A DNA stretch of 6,755 nucleotides from an uncultured Alphaproteobacteria bacterium (GTDB taxonomy: Bacteria; Pseudomonadota; Alphaproteobacteria; Rhizobiales; Aestuariivirgaceae). The translations under genes and the position numbers were made by a program. The notes beneath the pieces were generated by a model. The model saw only the letters and a program-made list of their open reading frames with translations. It did not search any database and was not told the DNA's origin. Location: the NCBI GenBank assembly GCA_937868035.1, contig CALMLK010000078.1, positions 1 to 6,755 on the forward strand, given 5' to 3'. Each line of letters begins with the position of its first letter. Within the stretch, counting starts at the first letter, position 1. Below are positions 1-6,276 of the stretch, in pieces.

Positions 1-867
1 GATGCCGAGAACCGAAGGCTTTCCGTGCTTCTGCCATTCCACAGCCATCCAGGCCAATGCTCCTGCCGCACCTGCGATCTGCGTGTTCATCAGCGCGAAG
101 GCTGCTGTCGCATTGGCGGCGAGAGCCGAGCCGCCGTTGAAGGCGAGCCAGCCGACCCAGAGCAGCGAGGCACCCGTGACCGAGAGCACGAGATTGTGCG
201 GGATCATCGCTTCCTGCGGGTAGCCCTTGCGCTTGCCCAGCATGATGGCTGCGACAAGACCCGCCACGCCGGAATTGATCTCGACAACGGTGCCGCCGGC
301 AAAATCCTTCAGGCCCATCTGCGCCAGAAATCCGCCACCCCAGACCCAATGTGCCACGGGCACATAGACGAGGAGAAACCAGAGGGAGAGAAACCACAGA
401 AGTGCCGAGAATTTCATGCGGTCCGCGAAGGCACCGCAAATGAGTGCCGGCGTGATGATGGCGAATGTCATCTGGAAGACCATGAACAGGCTTTCCGGAA
501 TGGCGCCCACGAGGCCGTCAACCGTCAGTCCACGGAGGAACAGGCGGGAGGTATCGCCGATAAAGGCACCCTGCCCGGAGAAGGCGAGGGAGTAGCCCAC
601 GAAGATCCACAGGAGCGAGATGAGGCAGGTCGCGGCGAAGCTTTGCATCATGGTGGAGAGCACGTTCTTCTTGCGCACCAGTCCCGCATAGAAGAGGGCA
701 AGCCCCGGCACGGTCATCATCAGCACGAGGCAGGAGGCGACGAGCAGCCAGGCCGTATCCGCTCCGTTCAAGGCGGCGGACTGGGCAAAGGCGGGCGTGA
801 TCAACAGGCTTGAAAGCGCGGCGGCGAGAGCCACCCGCGTGGCGAGACGGTGCATCGATTTTCCCAT
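1..867 (-). CDS. amt: Ammonium transporter (Amt/MEP/Rh family), 3' end cut by the window edge
   Basis: Inner-membrane channel that takes up ammonium; the family is trimeric. The 289 visible codons begin with a signal peptide (residues 1-28, ending TPAFA before QS). Family landmarks follow: MMTVPGLALFYAGLVRKKN (50-68), FQMTF with the two pore phenylalanines (131 and 135), AHWVWGGG (172-179, pore Trp 176), DFAGGTVVEINSG (188-200) and GWLAFNGGSA (239-248, Phe 243 and Ser 247). At 196, where Escherichia coli AmtB has pore His168, this protein has Glu. The second pore histidine and the last five or so membrane helices lie beyond the edge, as does any downstream glnK; no glnK lies upstream. Start ATG at 867 was chosen because it leaves a good signal peptide; ATG at 855 is also possible. 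A sigma-54 promoter lies 47-63 bases upstream, implying nitrogen control. Family call is near certain. Confidence 0.96.
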   Translation of the reverse strand, partial: MGKSMHRLATRVALAAALSSLLITPAFAQSAALNGADTAWLLVASCLVLMMTVPGLALFYAGLVRKKNVLSTMMQSFAATCLISLLWIFVGYSLAFSGQGAFIGDTSRLFLRGLTVDGLVGAIPESLFMVFQMTFAIITPALICGAFADRMKFSALLWFLSLWFLLVYVPVAHWVWGGGFLAQMGLKDFAGGTVVEINSGVAGLVAAIMLGKRKGYPQEAMIPHNLVLSVTGASLLWVGWLAFNGGSALAANATAAFALMNTQIAGAAGALAWMAVEWQKHGKPSVLGI

Positions 868-870
868 TCT

Positions 871-897
871 GCCGGATTCTTCTTTGAGTTGTCCGGC
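871..897 (-). promoter_or_regulatory. Hairpin in the amt mRNA leader enclosing the likely ribosome binding site
   Basis: In the minus-strand transcript GCCGGA (897-892) can pair with UCCGGC (876-871), giving a 6-bp GC-rich stem around a 15-nt loop. The loop holds AAAGAAGAA, the only purine-rich, Shine-Dalgarno-like stretch before the start. The 3' arm ends three nucleotides before the AUG at 867. The stem begins about seven bases after the predicted transcription start. Arm complementarity is seen directly; an effect on translation is inferred. Confidence 0.45.
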
Positions 898-913
898 GCA
901 GCGGCTTTGGTCA

Positions 914-930
914 TGGCAAGGGACGTGCCA
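914..930 (-). promoter_or_regulatory. Sigma-54 (RpoN) -24/-12 promoter of amt
   Basis: Read on the minus strand from 930 to 914 the sequence is TGGCACGTCCCTTGCCA. It matches the sigma-54 consensus TGGCACG-N4-TTGC at every fixed position, with exactly 10 bases between the GG (929-928) and the GC (917-916). Transcription should begin near 904, giving a leader of about 37 nt before the ATG at 867. Position and orientation suit amt, a classic NtrC/RpoN target. No obvious NtrC site (GCAC-N7-GTGC type) was seen upstream by eye, so the activator and its site are inferred. Confidence 0.85.
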
Positions 931-939
931 CGCCACGTC
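922..939. promoter_or_regulatory. Perfect inverted repeat overlapping the -24 element
   Basis: GACGTG (922-927), six bases, then CACGTC (934-939) form a perfect 6+6 dyad. The left arm covers part of the sigma-54 -24 element, so a protein bound here would compete with RpoN polymerase. No regulator family is recognised. A chance origin is possible because part of the left arm is fixed by the promoter consensus itself. Confidence 0.35.
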
Positions 940-950
940 TCTGGCTAGCC

Positions 951-975
951 GTTGAATCTCAACGATAAAATTCAA
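951..975. promoter_or_regulatory. Overlapping AT-rich dyads upstream of the amt promoter
   Basis: Two perfect inverted repeats share this stretch: GTTGA-N3-TCAAC (951-963) and TTGAAT-N12-ATTCAA (952-957 with 970-975). They are centred roughly 53 and 60 bases upstream of the predicted amt start point and lie in the most AT-rich part of the intergenic region. This could be an activator or bending-protein site, but it matches no consensus I can name (neither NtrC nor IHF convincingly). Confidence 0.35.
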
Positions 976-1211
976 TTCTCGCCGTACGCGAAGGACGCTC
1001 TGCTTAATTCTTCCGCAACTTTGGCGGTCTTCGCCTGAAAAAAAGGCAGACTGTGGGAGTGGCTCCTGGGCTATGTCACAAATCGGCCACCCGATTCCCG
1101 CAAGTGGGCCAAAACCGTGCCGGATCCGCCATCCCTTGCGAGGCGGGGACCGACGCATTAAGCCACTGCCATTGCAGGTGTAACCCATTGGCCAAACTGC
1201 CGACCCGTTTC

Positions 1212-3509
1212 ATGCTCATCCGCACGGTGTGGAAAGGCGATGCCGCCTTTTCCAGCGCCATGTTCGAGATTTGGGATGCCCTGAAACGGGCAGGCTCGGC
1301 CTATTCGTCGTTCCTCTACCGCTATTTCAAGCTGCCGCGCCTGCTGCGGCCATTCATCGATATTCTCGACGACATGGCAACCTTCGGCACGGCGCTGGCC
1401 TTCCTGTTGCTGGCCTATGCGCTGCCGCCCTTCTCCGGCACCGGGGAGTGGTGGAACCGCGGCCGCGAATATGCCGTGACCTTCACCGACGTGAACGGCG
1501 AAGTGGTGGGACAGCGCGGCATCCGCCAGGACGACGCCATTCCGCTTGATGAAATTCCGCCGCAACTCATCAAGGCCGTGCTGGCCACCGAGGATGCGCG
1601 CTTCTTCGATCACTTCGGCGTGGATGTGTTCGGCACGTTGCGCGCCATCGTGCGCAATGCCCGTGCCGATGGTGTGAAGCAGGGTGGCTCGTCCATCACG
1701 CAGCAGGTGGCGAAGAACCTGTTCCTCTCGCCCGAGCGCACTATCCGCCGCAAGGTGCACGAGGCTTTCCTGTCGCTGTGGCTGGAAGCGCGGCTGAGCA
1801 AGGAAGAGATCCTGAAGCTCTATCTCGACCGCTCCTATCTGGGCGGCGGCTCCTATGGCGTGGAAGCGGCCTCGCAGTTCTATTTCGGCAAGTCGGTGCG
1901 CGACATCAACCTGGTGGAAGCAGCGACCATTGCCGGTTTGTTCAAGGCACCGACAAGCTATGCGCCGCATGCCAATCCGGAAGCCTCGCGGGCACGCACC
2001 AACGTGGTGCTCTACCGCATGCTGGACTCGGGCTTCATCACCCAGGGCGAGCTGCTGCAGGCGCGGCGCGAGTCTCCCACCATCATTGCCAAGCGCGGCG
2101 GAGCGGCACCCGACTGGTTCCTCGACTGGGCCTATGAAGATACCATGGCGGTGCTGCAGGAACACCGCCTGACAAGCGAATACGTGATCGAGGTGAAGAC
2201 CACCATCGACCGCAAGCTTCAGGACGAGAGCCAGAAGATCATCAACGAGTACATCGCCATGGACGGCACGCTGTCGAAGTTCTCGCAGGGTGCATCCGTG
2301 ACCATGGCCCCCGACGGGGCGGTGCGCGCCATCATCGGCGGCAAGGATTATGACGAGAGCCAGTTCAACCGTGCCACCTCCGCCAAACGGCAGACGGGTT
2401 CGGCCTTCAAGCCGTTCGTTTATCTCACGGCGCTGATGGATGGTTACAAGCCCGATGATTCCATCGTTGACGGACCGGTGTCGATCGGCGGCTGGGCACC
2501 GCGCAACTACAAGGGCGGCTGGGTGGGCCGGACCACCCTCATGGCCGCGCTGGCGCACTCGTACAATTCTGTACCGGTGAAGCTTTCCATCGTCACGGGG
2601 CGCCCCGCCATCATCAAGACGGCCCATGATGCAGGCATCGTTGGCGAACTGGAGACATGGCCGCCGATGGTGCTGGGCACGAGCGCGTTGACGCTGCTCG
2701 ATCTCACCACGGGCTACGCCACCTTCGCCGCCGGTGGAAAGAAGGCGAAGCCCTACTCCGTGCTCGAAATCCGCCGGCCCACGGGCGAGGTCATCTACAG
2801 CCGCGCCCGCAGCGGCACGGACGCGGTGCAGACCCTGCCGTACGACAAGGTGGCAGAACTCAACTCCATGATGGCGCAGGTGGTGAAGGCGGGAACGGCG
2901 CGCAAGGCCGATCTGCTCACCGAACCGCAGGGCGGCAAGACGGGCACCAACCAGAGCTATCGCGACGCCTGGTACGTGGGCTTCACCGCCCATAACGTGA
3001 CCGGCGTCTGGGTGGGCAACGATGATTTCACGCCCATGAACAACGTGACGGGCGGTGTGATCCCCGCACCGATCTGGAAGCGAATCATGCTGGTGGCGGA
3101 TGCGGGAAAACGTCCGACCGGCCTCCCCGGCATTCCGCTCGATGCCTCATTCGTGCAGGTCGCGCCTGAAGAGCCCGCACCCGATGCCGCTCCCGTGGTG
3201 GACGAAACACCTGACGTCTCGCCCGAATCACAGCCCGAGCAGCCGGACGAGGTCCGCGATGTCCTGAACGGCATGTTCTCGCTGTTCGAGAAGCAGAAGT
3301 CCGCCCCGCTTGAGACCACCAAGGCCGTGAAAAAATCCGCAGGCACGGTGGAGCCTCCGGCCGTTGCAAAAACGCCGCCGAAACCTTCAAAACCCATCGT
3401 CAACGCCTCGGAACCCGAGGGGGAACACCGCTCGCTCTTCGACAAGTTGTTCCGGGGCAAGAACCGTGCCGACAAGCCGAAGAAAAAGAAAACCCTTTTC
3501 AACTTCTGA
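1212..3509 (+). CDS. Bifunctional class A penicillin-binding protein (PBP1-type transglycosylase/transpeptidase)
   Basis: Polymerises lipid II into glycan strands and crosslinks the peptides on the periplasmic side of the inner membrane. It has 765 residues: a cytoplasmic N-terminus, one membrane anchor (about 55-74), a GT51 transglycosylase (about 95-285) with ATEDARFFDHFG (125-136, catalytic Glu127), GGSSITQQVAKNLF (158-171) and Glu184, then a transpeptidase with SAFK (nucleophile Ser397, Lys400), SYN (450-452) and KTGT (576-579). All catalytic motifs are intact. The link between the domains is short, with no room for the large insert of E. coli PBP1a. The tail (about 650-765) is Pro/Glu-rich, then Lys-rich (KPKKKK). 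Start: ATG at 1212 matches the N-terminus I expect for rhizobial relatives but has no clear ribosome site; TTG at 1188, behind AGGTG, or ATG at 1260 are alternatives. It is first of a probable three-gene run. Confidence 0.93.
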   Translation: MLIRTVWKGDAAFSSAMFEIWDALKRAGSAYSSFLYRYFKLPRLLRPFIDILDDMATFGTALAFLLLAYALPPFSGTGEWWNRGREYAVTFTDVNGEVVGQRGIRQDDAIPLDEIPPQLIKAVLATEDARFFDHFGVDVFGTLRAIVRNARADGVKQGGSSITQQVAKNLFLSPERTIRRKVHEAFLSLWLEARLSKEEILKLYLDRSYLGGGSYGVEAASQFYFGKSVRDINLVEAATIAGLFKAPTSYAPHANPEASRARTNVVLYRMLDSGFITQGELLQARRESPTIIAKRGGAAPDWFLDWAYEDTMAVLQEHRLTSEYVIEVKTTIDRKLQDESQKIINEYIAMDGTLSKFSQGASVTMAPDGAVRAIIGGKDYDESQFNRATSAKRQTGSAFKPFVYLTALMDGYKPDDSIVDGPVSIGGWAPRNYKGGWVGRTTLMAALAHSYNSVPVKLSIVTGRPAIIKTAHDAGIVGELETWPPMVLGTSALTLLDLTTGYATFAAGGKKAKPYSVLEIRRPTGEVIYSRARSGTDAVQTLPYDKVAELNSMMAQVVKAGTARKADLLTEPQGGKTGTNQSYRDAWYVGFTAHNVTGVWVGNDDFTPMNNVTGGVIPAPIWKRIMLVADAGKRPTGLPGIPLDASFVQVAPEEPAPDAAPVVDETPDVSPESQPEQPDEVRDVLNGMFSLFEKQKSAPLETTKAVKKSAGTVEPPAVAKTPPKPSKPIVNASEPEGEHRSLFDKLFRGKNRADKPKKKKTLFNF

Positions 3510-3553
3510 CGGCAATTGGACGCATGCCCGCGAACAGTGTATCTGACTGAAGA

Positions 3554-4090
3554 ATGCGCGGATTTCTCCACATGCTCTTTGCCATTGTCGCGGGTGTAGC
3601 GGCGGGCTGGATCAGTGCCGTGAGCATGATCGAGAACTACGGCTTCGAGGCCGCTGCCGGACAGCCCCAGTGGAAAGAGCGCCGCAACGCCACCGATCAT
3701 CCCGCAGCGCCCTACGCCTTTGGATACTTCATCAATCAGGGCCAGGTGCCGCCGCCCCTCACCTCCCGGCATTTCGTGCGCAGCACCGATGACGAGGGCC
3801 ATCAGTTGCGCAACGAATGCCTCTACGAACTCTCCGGCATGATGCCCGCGGCGCGGCGCTGGTCCATGGGCGTTGCAGGGGCCGATGGTGCTGCCGCCAC
3901 ACTGGGTGCGGGCGAGGCCATTTATGAAGCGGATGGCAGCGTGAACATTTTCCTGTCGGAGATGCCCGTGCCCGGCAACCGGCTGATGTTGCCGCATCAG
4001 GGCACGCCGCTCGTCTCACTCACCATCCATGACCCGCAGGAAGGCGACAAGCCGCTCGCCCTTCCCGGCATCAAGCGGGTGAGGTGCTGA
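3554..4090 (+). CDS. DUF1214 domain-containing membrane-anchored protein
   Basis: 178 residues, function unknown. Residues 4-24 form a hydrophobic membrane anchor or uncleaved signal (FLHMLFAIVAGVAAGWISAV), so the rest should be periplasmic. The C-terminal part resembles DUF1214: Cys and Tyr in RNECLYELSG (about 91-100), RRWSMGV (105-111), the DGSVNIFLSE strand motif (126-135) and a final proline-containing segment. DUF1214 is usually the C-terminal half of longer DUF1254-DUF1214 proteins; here it stands alone. The gene starts 44 bases after the PBP stop, and the DUF1254 gene begins one base after its own stop, indicating co-transcription. The ribosome site before ATG 3554 is weak (GAAG, very close to the start); the next in-frame ATG is at 3572. 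The family call is by recognition of the pattern, without a profile search. Confidence 0.75.
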   Translation: MRGFLHMLFAIVAGVAAGWISAVSMIENYGFEAAAGQPQWKERRNATDHPAAPYAFGYFINQGQVPPPLTSRHFVRSTDDEGHQLRNECLYELSGMMPAARRWSMGVAGADGAAATLGAGEAIYEADGSVNIFLSEMPVPGNRLMLPHQGTPLVSLTIHDPQEGDKPLALPGIKRVRC

Positions 4091-4091
4091 G

Positions 4092-4655
4092 GTGGGGCGC
4101 TTCTACTGGATGCTGCTGTTCATCGCCTCGGCCATCGCAACGCATGCGGCCTACGTGCTTTATTATCCCGGCTACAATTTCGATAGCAAGGTCGAGGCCG
4201 CGCTCGGTCCCGACAGCCGCAACACCATGATGCTGCTTTCGCCCGCGCAGGTGGCGAAACTCTTTCCGGCCTATGCGGTGTCAGACATCGTGGCCATGTG
4301 CCGCTACGATCTTTCGCAAGGTCCGATGCAGATCACTGCCAAGCTGCCGCGCGGCTACTGGACCTTCTCGATCTTCACGGTGAAGGGCCGGCAGGTCTAT
4401 TCGCTGACCGATGCGCAGGCGGGTGAAAACAGCTTTGCGGTGGACCTGTTGCAGGCGCCCGATCTCATTGCGCAACTGAAGGGCGCGCTGGATGAAGGCG
4501 GCGAGGCCGAGGCGATCGACAACGTTGGCTGGAAGGTGGAGACGCCGGAAGCGCGCGGCATTGCGGTGATCTGGGTGCCGGTGGCCGATCCGATCTTCCG
4601 CAGCTCCACGCTGGCGGCGGTGCGCAACAGCAGTTGCACGCGGCAGAAATCGTAA
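4092..4655 (+). CDS. DUF1254 domain-containing membrane-anchored protein
   Basis: 187 residues, function unknown. The N-terminus (about 4-25, FYWMLLFIASAIATHAAYVLYY) is a membrane anchor or signal, placing the domain in the periplasm. DUF1254-like features include the segment with SDIVAMCRYDLSQGPMQI (about 64-81), then PRGYWTFSIFTVKGRQVYSLTD (a strand pair typical of the family), then a C-terminal VIWVPVADPIF strand. In full-length relatives this domain comes before DUF1214; here it is a separate, shorter gene placed after it. The GTG start at 4092 has GAGG at 4081-4084, seven bases upstream and inside the end of the DUF1214 gene, so the two are probably translationally coupled. It ends 12 bases from the convergent small gene, with no clear terminator between them. 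Confidence 0.75.
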   Translation: MGRFYWMLLFIASAIATHAAYVLYYPGYNFDSKVEAALGPDSRNTMMLLSPAQVAKLFPAYAVSDIVAMCRYDLSQGPMQITAKLPRGYWTFSIFTVKGRQVYSLTDAQAGENSFAVDLLQAPDLIAQLKGALDEGGEAEAIDNVGWKVETPEARGIAVIWVPVADPIFRSSTLAAVRNSSCTRQKS

Positions 4656-4667
4656 TCCCTGCGGGTT

Positions 4668-4868
4668 CTATGATTTGGCGGCGCGGCGGCGGTTCAGGCC
4701 GTGTCCGGCGCGGGGCGAGTGCGGTTCGGGCTCGAAGAGGTCATCATCTTCGCTGACGAGGCGCTCAAAGCGGACACCCGGAAAGATGATGATTTCAGCG
4801 CCGTGCCCGTCTTGCAATGGCGGTTTGCCAGCCCTCGGACGCAGTGCGAATTCCAGAACCGATGACAT
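4668..4868 (-). CDS. Small unidentified protein (66 aa) with an EIIIFPGVRFER core
   Basis: Function unknown. Residues 25-36 (EIIIFPGVRFER) form a hydrophobic strand followed by a charged patch. An acidic stretch (SEDDDLFEPE, 39-48) and a basic tail (RRRAAKS) follow. There is no signal peptide or membrane segment, so it is probably cytoplasmic. I recall similar short rhizobial proteins with an 'AEIIxFPGVR' core, which supports a real gene but gives no function. ATG at 4868 is chosen because GAGG lies eight bases before it; an in-frame GTG at 4904 would add 12 residues but has a poor ribosome site. It lies 84 bases after the DUF1491 gene on the same strand and probably shares its transcript. 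The opposite frame over the same DNA is also open (4675-4911) but looks compositionally non-coding. Confidence 0.65.
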   Translation of the reverse strand: MSSVLEFALRPRAGKPPLQDGHGAEIIIFPGVRFERLVSEDDDLFEPEPHSPRAGHGLNRRRAAKS

Positions 4869-4952
4869 GACGCGAGCCTCATTCCCCTGGGTTGCTTCGT
4901 TCACCCCGTGACACGATTAAGGCCAGTCATGGTTAACAAATGGCTAAGCGGC

Positions 4953-5294
4953 TCACGCTTCCACGGCAAGACCCGCAAGGCCGGAGCGGTCTTCCACCTC
5001 GACGAGCCAGAGATCCGGGTCGGCCTTCTTCCGGCGCGCCATGCGCTCGCTGATGTCCGACCATGCAACGGGCACGGGCACGTCGCGGACGAAGCGGCGC
5101 TCGCCTGCGTCATCGTAGGCAGCACCGGGAGCAGGTGCGAGCAGGTCGTGGGTTCCGTCGAGATGGTTGATGACGATGTAGAGTGCGCCCGCCTCTTCCG
5201 CGCCCTTGTGGACGATGGCGCCGAATTGTCCCCTCACCTCGCAGGTGCGCAGGAAGGCCTGCACCCAGATGGCGGTGGTGAGGCGTGGTGTCAC
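4953..5294 (-). CDS. DUF1491 family protein
   Basis: 113 residues, function unknown, probably cytoplasmic since no signal or membrane segment is visible. The family pattern is clear: WVQAFLRTCEVRGQFGAIVHKG near the N-terminus (about 10-31), AGALYIVINHLDGTHDLLAPAPG (35-57), then ARRKKADPDLWLVEVEDRSG (85-104). The length is close to what I expect for DUF1491. It starts with GTG at 5294, and this codon overlaps the TGA of the peptidoglycan-binding protein gene by four bases (GTGA). That, with no separate ribosome site, points to translational coupling. An ATG start is not available nearby. DUF1491 is a conserved alphaproteobacterial family without an assigned role that I know of. Confidence 0.85.
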   Translation of the reverse strand: MTPRLTTAIWVQAFLRTCEVRGQFGAIVHKGAEEAGALYIVINHLDGTHDLLAPAPGAAYDDAGERRFVRDVPVPVAWSDISERMARRKKADPDLWLVEVEDRSGLAGLAVEA

Positions 5295-6064
5295 CGCTGG
5301 GCGGCGGCCGCTTCCGCAACCTTCAGGGCAGCGACCAGTTCCTTGCTGATGGAGCCGTCCATGGTCAGGCCGAAATCCATCTCGAACTTGAGGATGGCGG
5401 CGCGGGTGGCATCATCGGGTTCGCCGGTGACGGCGCCGATGTCGTAGCCGAGCTTGCGCAGTTTCTGCTGCACATCGCGGACGCGGGCCAAGCCTTGCGG
5501 CTTGGGCGCGGGCGTGGCAGCAGCGGCAGGCACGGGCTGTGCCTGCTGTTTCGCGACGGAGCGCTGGAGCGGCTGCGGTTCGGCACGTTTTTCCGGGGCA
5601 ACGGAGCCCGTGAATTCCGAGGCTGCGGCCACCTTGCGGGTGTAGCGGATGTGCTCCAGCAGGTTCTTCGTCACCTGGCCGGTGATGGGCAACTGGTTGT
5701 CACGCTGGTAGGACTTGATGGCAATGACGGTCTGCTTGCCGGTCACGCCATCGACAAGGCCGCGATAGTGGCCGGTGGCGAGAAGCTCGCGCTGCACGTC
5801 TTCCACCTGCGGATCGTAAGTGATGGTGATGCTGGTCGTGGGCTTTGCCGGAGCGGCCACCTCCACATAGGTGGTCGCACCCTTGGGAATGCGGGTCACG
5901 AATTTGTTGGCGGAGACCTGTTCATGGGCGCCGAAGAAGGCGTTCCACACGATCATGCCGCCCAGCCCCATGGCGAAAACGGCAAGTGCCGCGGCACCGG
6001 GCGAAACGCCACCCTCGCGCTCGTCCAGCACATCTCTAACCCTGGCTTTGGAAGATCGGCCCAT
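5291..6064 (-). CDS. Membrane-anchored protein with two peptidoglycan-binding domains
   Basis: 257 residues. A short basic cytoplasmic N-terminus (MGRSSKARVR) precedes a membrane helix (about 22-45). A periplasmic part follows with two PG_binding_1-like repeats: first about 84-138 (DVQRELLATGHYRGLVDGV, then AIKSYQRDNQLPITGQ), second about 194-247 (RDVQQKLRKLGYDIGAVTGE, then AILKFEMDFGLTMDGSIS). They are joined by a Pro/Ala/Gln-rich linker (about 150-192). Such domains bind the cell wall. No catalytic domain is attached, so it probably tethers or senses peptidoglycan. Start: ATG at 6064 with AGGTGA seven bases upstream; GTG at 6115, behind GGGAG, would add 17 residues. It opens a minus-strand run with the DUF1491 gene and probably the small gene. 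Confidence 0.85.
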   Translation of the reverse strand: MGRSSKARVRDVLDEREGGVSPGAAALAVFAMGLGGMIVWNAFFGAHEQVSANKFVTRIPKGATTYVEVAAPAKPTTSITITYDPQVEDVQRELLATGHYRGLVDGVTGKQTVIAIKSYQRDNQLPITGQVTKNLLEHIRYTRKVAAASEFTGSVAPEKRAEPQPLQRSVAKQQAQPVPAAAATPAPKPQGLARVRDVQQKLRKLGYDIGAVTGEPDDATRAAILKFEMDFGLTMDGSISKELVAALKVAEAAAAQR

Positions 6065-6197
6065 ACGCAACTCACCTGACTTCCCGACACTCTGCCCAAG
6101 TCTGGTTAATGCCACCTTTCTCCCGGGGGCTTGCGCACAGGCAAAGAGGGTGAACGAGACGTTACCAAACCCCGCGGCATTTGAATCGAAACTGTGT

Positions 6198-6214
6198 GCC
6201 CGTCTTCAACGGGC
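6198..6214. other. Short hairpin in the divergent intergenic region
   Basis: GCCCGT (6198-6203), a five-base loop CTTCA, then ACGGGC (6209-6214) form a perfect 6-bp stem between the peptidoglycan-binding protein gene and the DUF5330 gene. There is no T-tract on either strand, so it is not an intrinsic terminator. It might be a regulator site or a leader structure, or be accidental. No promoter could be assigned in the surrounding 6065-6302 region. Confidence 0.25.
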
Positions 6215-6276
6215 GGCAAGCGGGCTTTGCTATGACGGTTCCTGAACGGATCACCGGATCAACACGGCGAACGTGA

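Larger units (their letters stand above)
868..1211. other. Divergent intergenic region between amt and the PBP gene
   Basis: The amt-proximal part (868-975) holds the leader hairpin, sigma-54 promoter and dyads listed separately. The rest (976-1211) shows no recognisable gene, RNA or terminator. An open frame continues upstream from the PBP start to GTG at 1053, but its translation is rich in Cys and His and looks non-coding. No convincing sigma-70-type promoter for the PBP gene was found by eye, so its promoter is unassigned. Confidence 0.6.

Noticed and set aside
25..813. Plus-strand open frame of 262 codons
   Set aside because: It is antisense to amt. The opposite strand gives an unmistakable ammonium transporter, while this translation is Glu/His/Arg-rich without any domain.
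1025..1047. Possible terminator: GGCG-N5-CGCC followed by an A-run
   Set aside because: The 4-bp stem is too weak, and the A-run would be a T-tract on the wrong side of the hairpin for minus-strand transcription.
1053..1211. N-terminal extension of the PBP from GTG 1053
   Set aside because: The extra 53 residues are Cys/His-rich and lack family character, and the region looks like non-coding leader.
976..1211. Sigma-70-type promoter for the PBP gene
   Set aside because: Several weak -10-like hexamers exist (near 1004 and 1071), but none has a matching -35 at suitable spacing.
1158..2993. Minus-strand open frame of 611 codons
   Set aside because: It lies antisense to the PBP gene with its intact catalytic motifs. 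The translation is His/Arg/Gly-rich low-complexity, typical of GC-rich shadow frames.
2957..3997. Minus-strand open frame of 346 codons
   Set aside because: It spans the end of the PBP gene and the DUF1214 gene in antisense, has no recognisable domain, and its middle is the mirror of the PBP tail.
4656..4667. Bidirectional terminator between the convergent genes
   Set aside because: Only 12 bases separate the two stop codons and no stem with a T-tract is visible on either strand.
4908..5447. Plus-strand open frame of 179 codons
   Set aside because: It is antisense to DUF1491, which shows its family pattern and a coupled start.
5285..6079. Plus-strand open frame of 264 codons
   Set aside because: It is antisense to the peptidoglycan-binding protein, whose two repeats and membrane helix are clear. 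The Gly/His/Leu-rich translation is a shadow.
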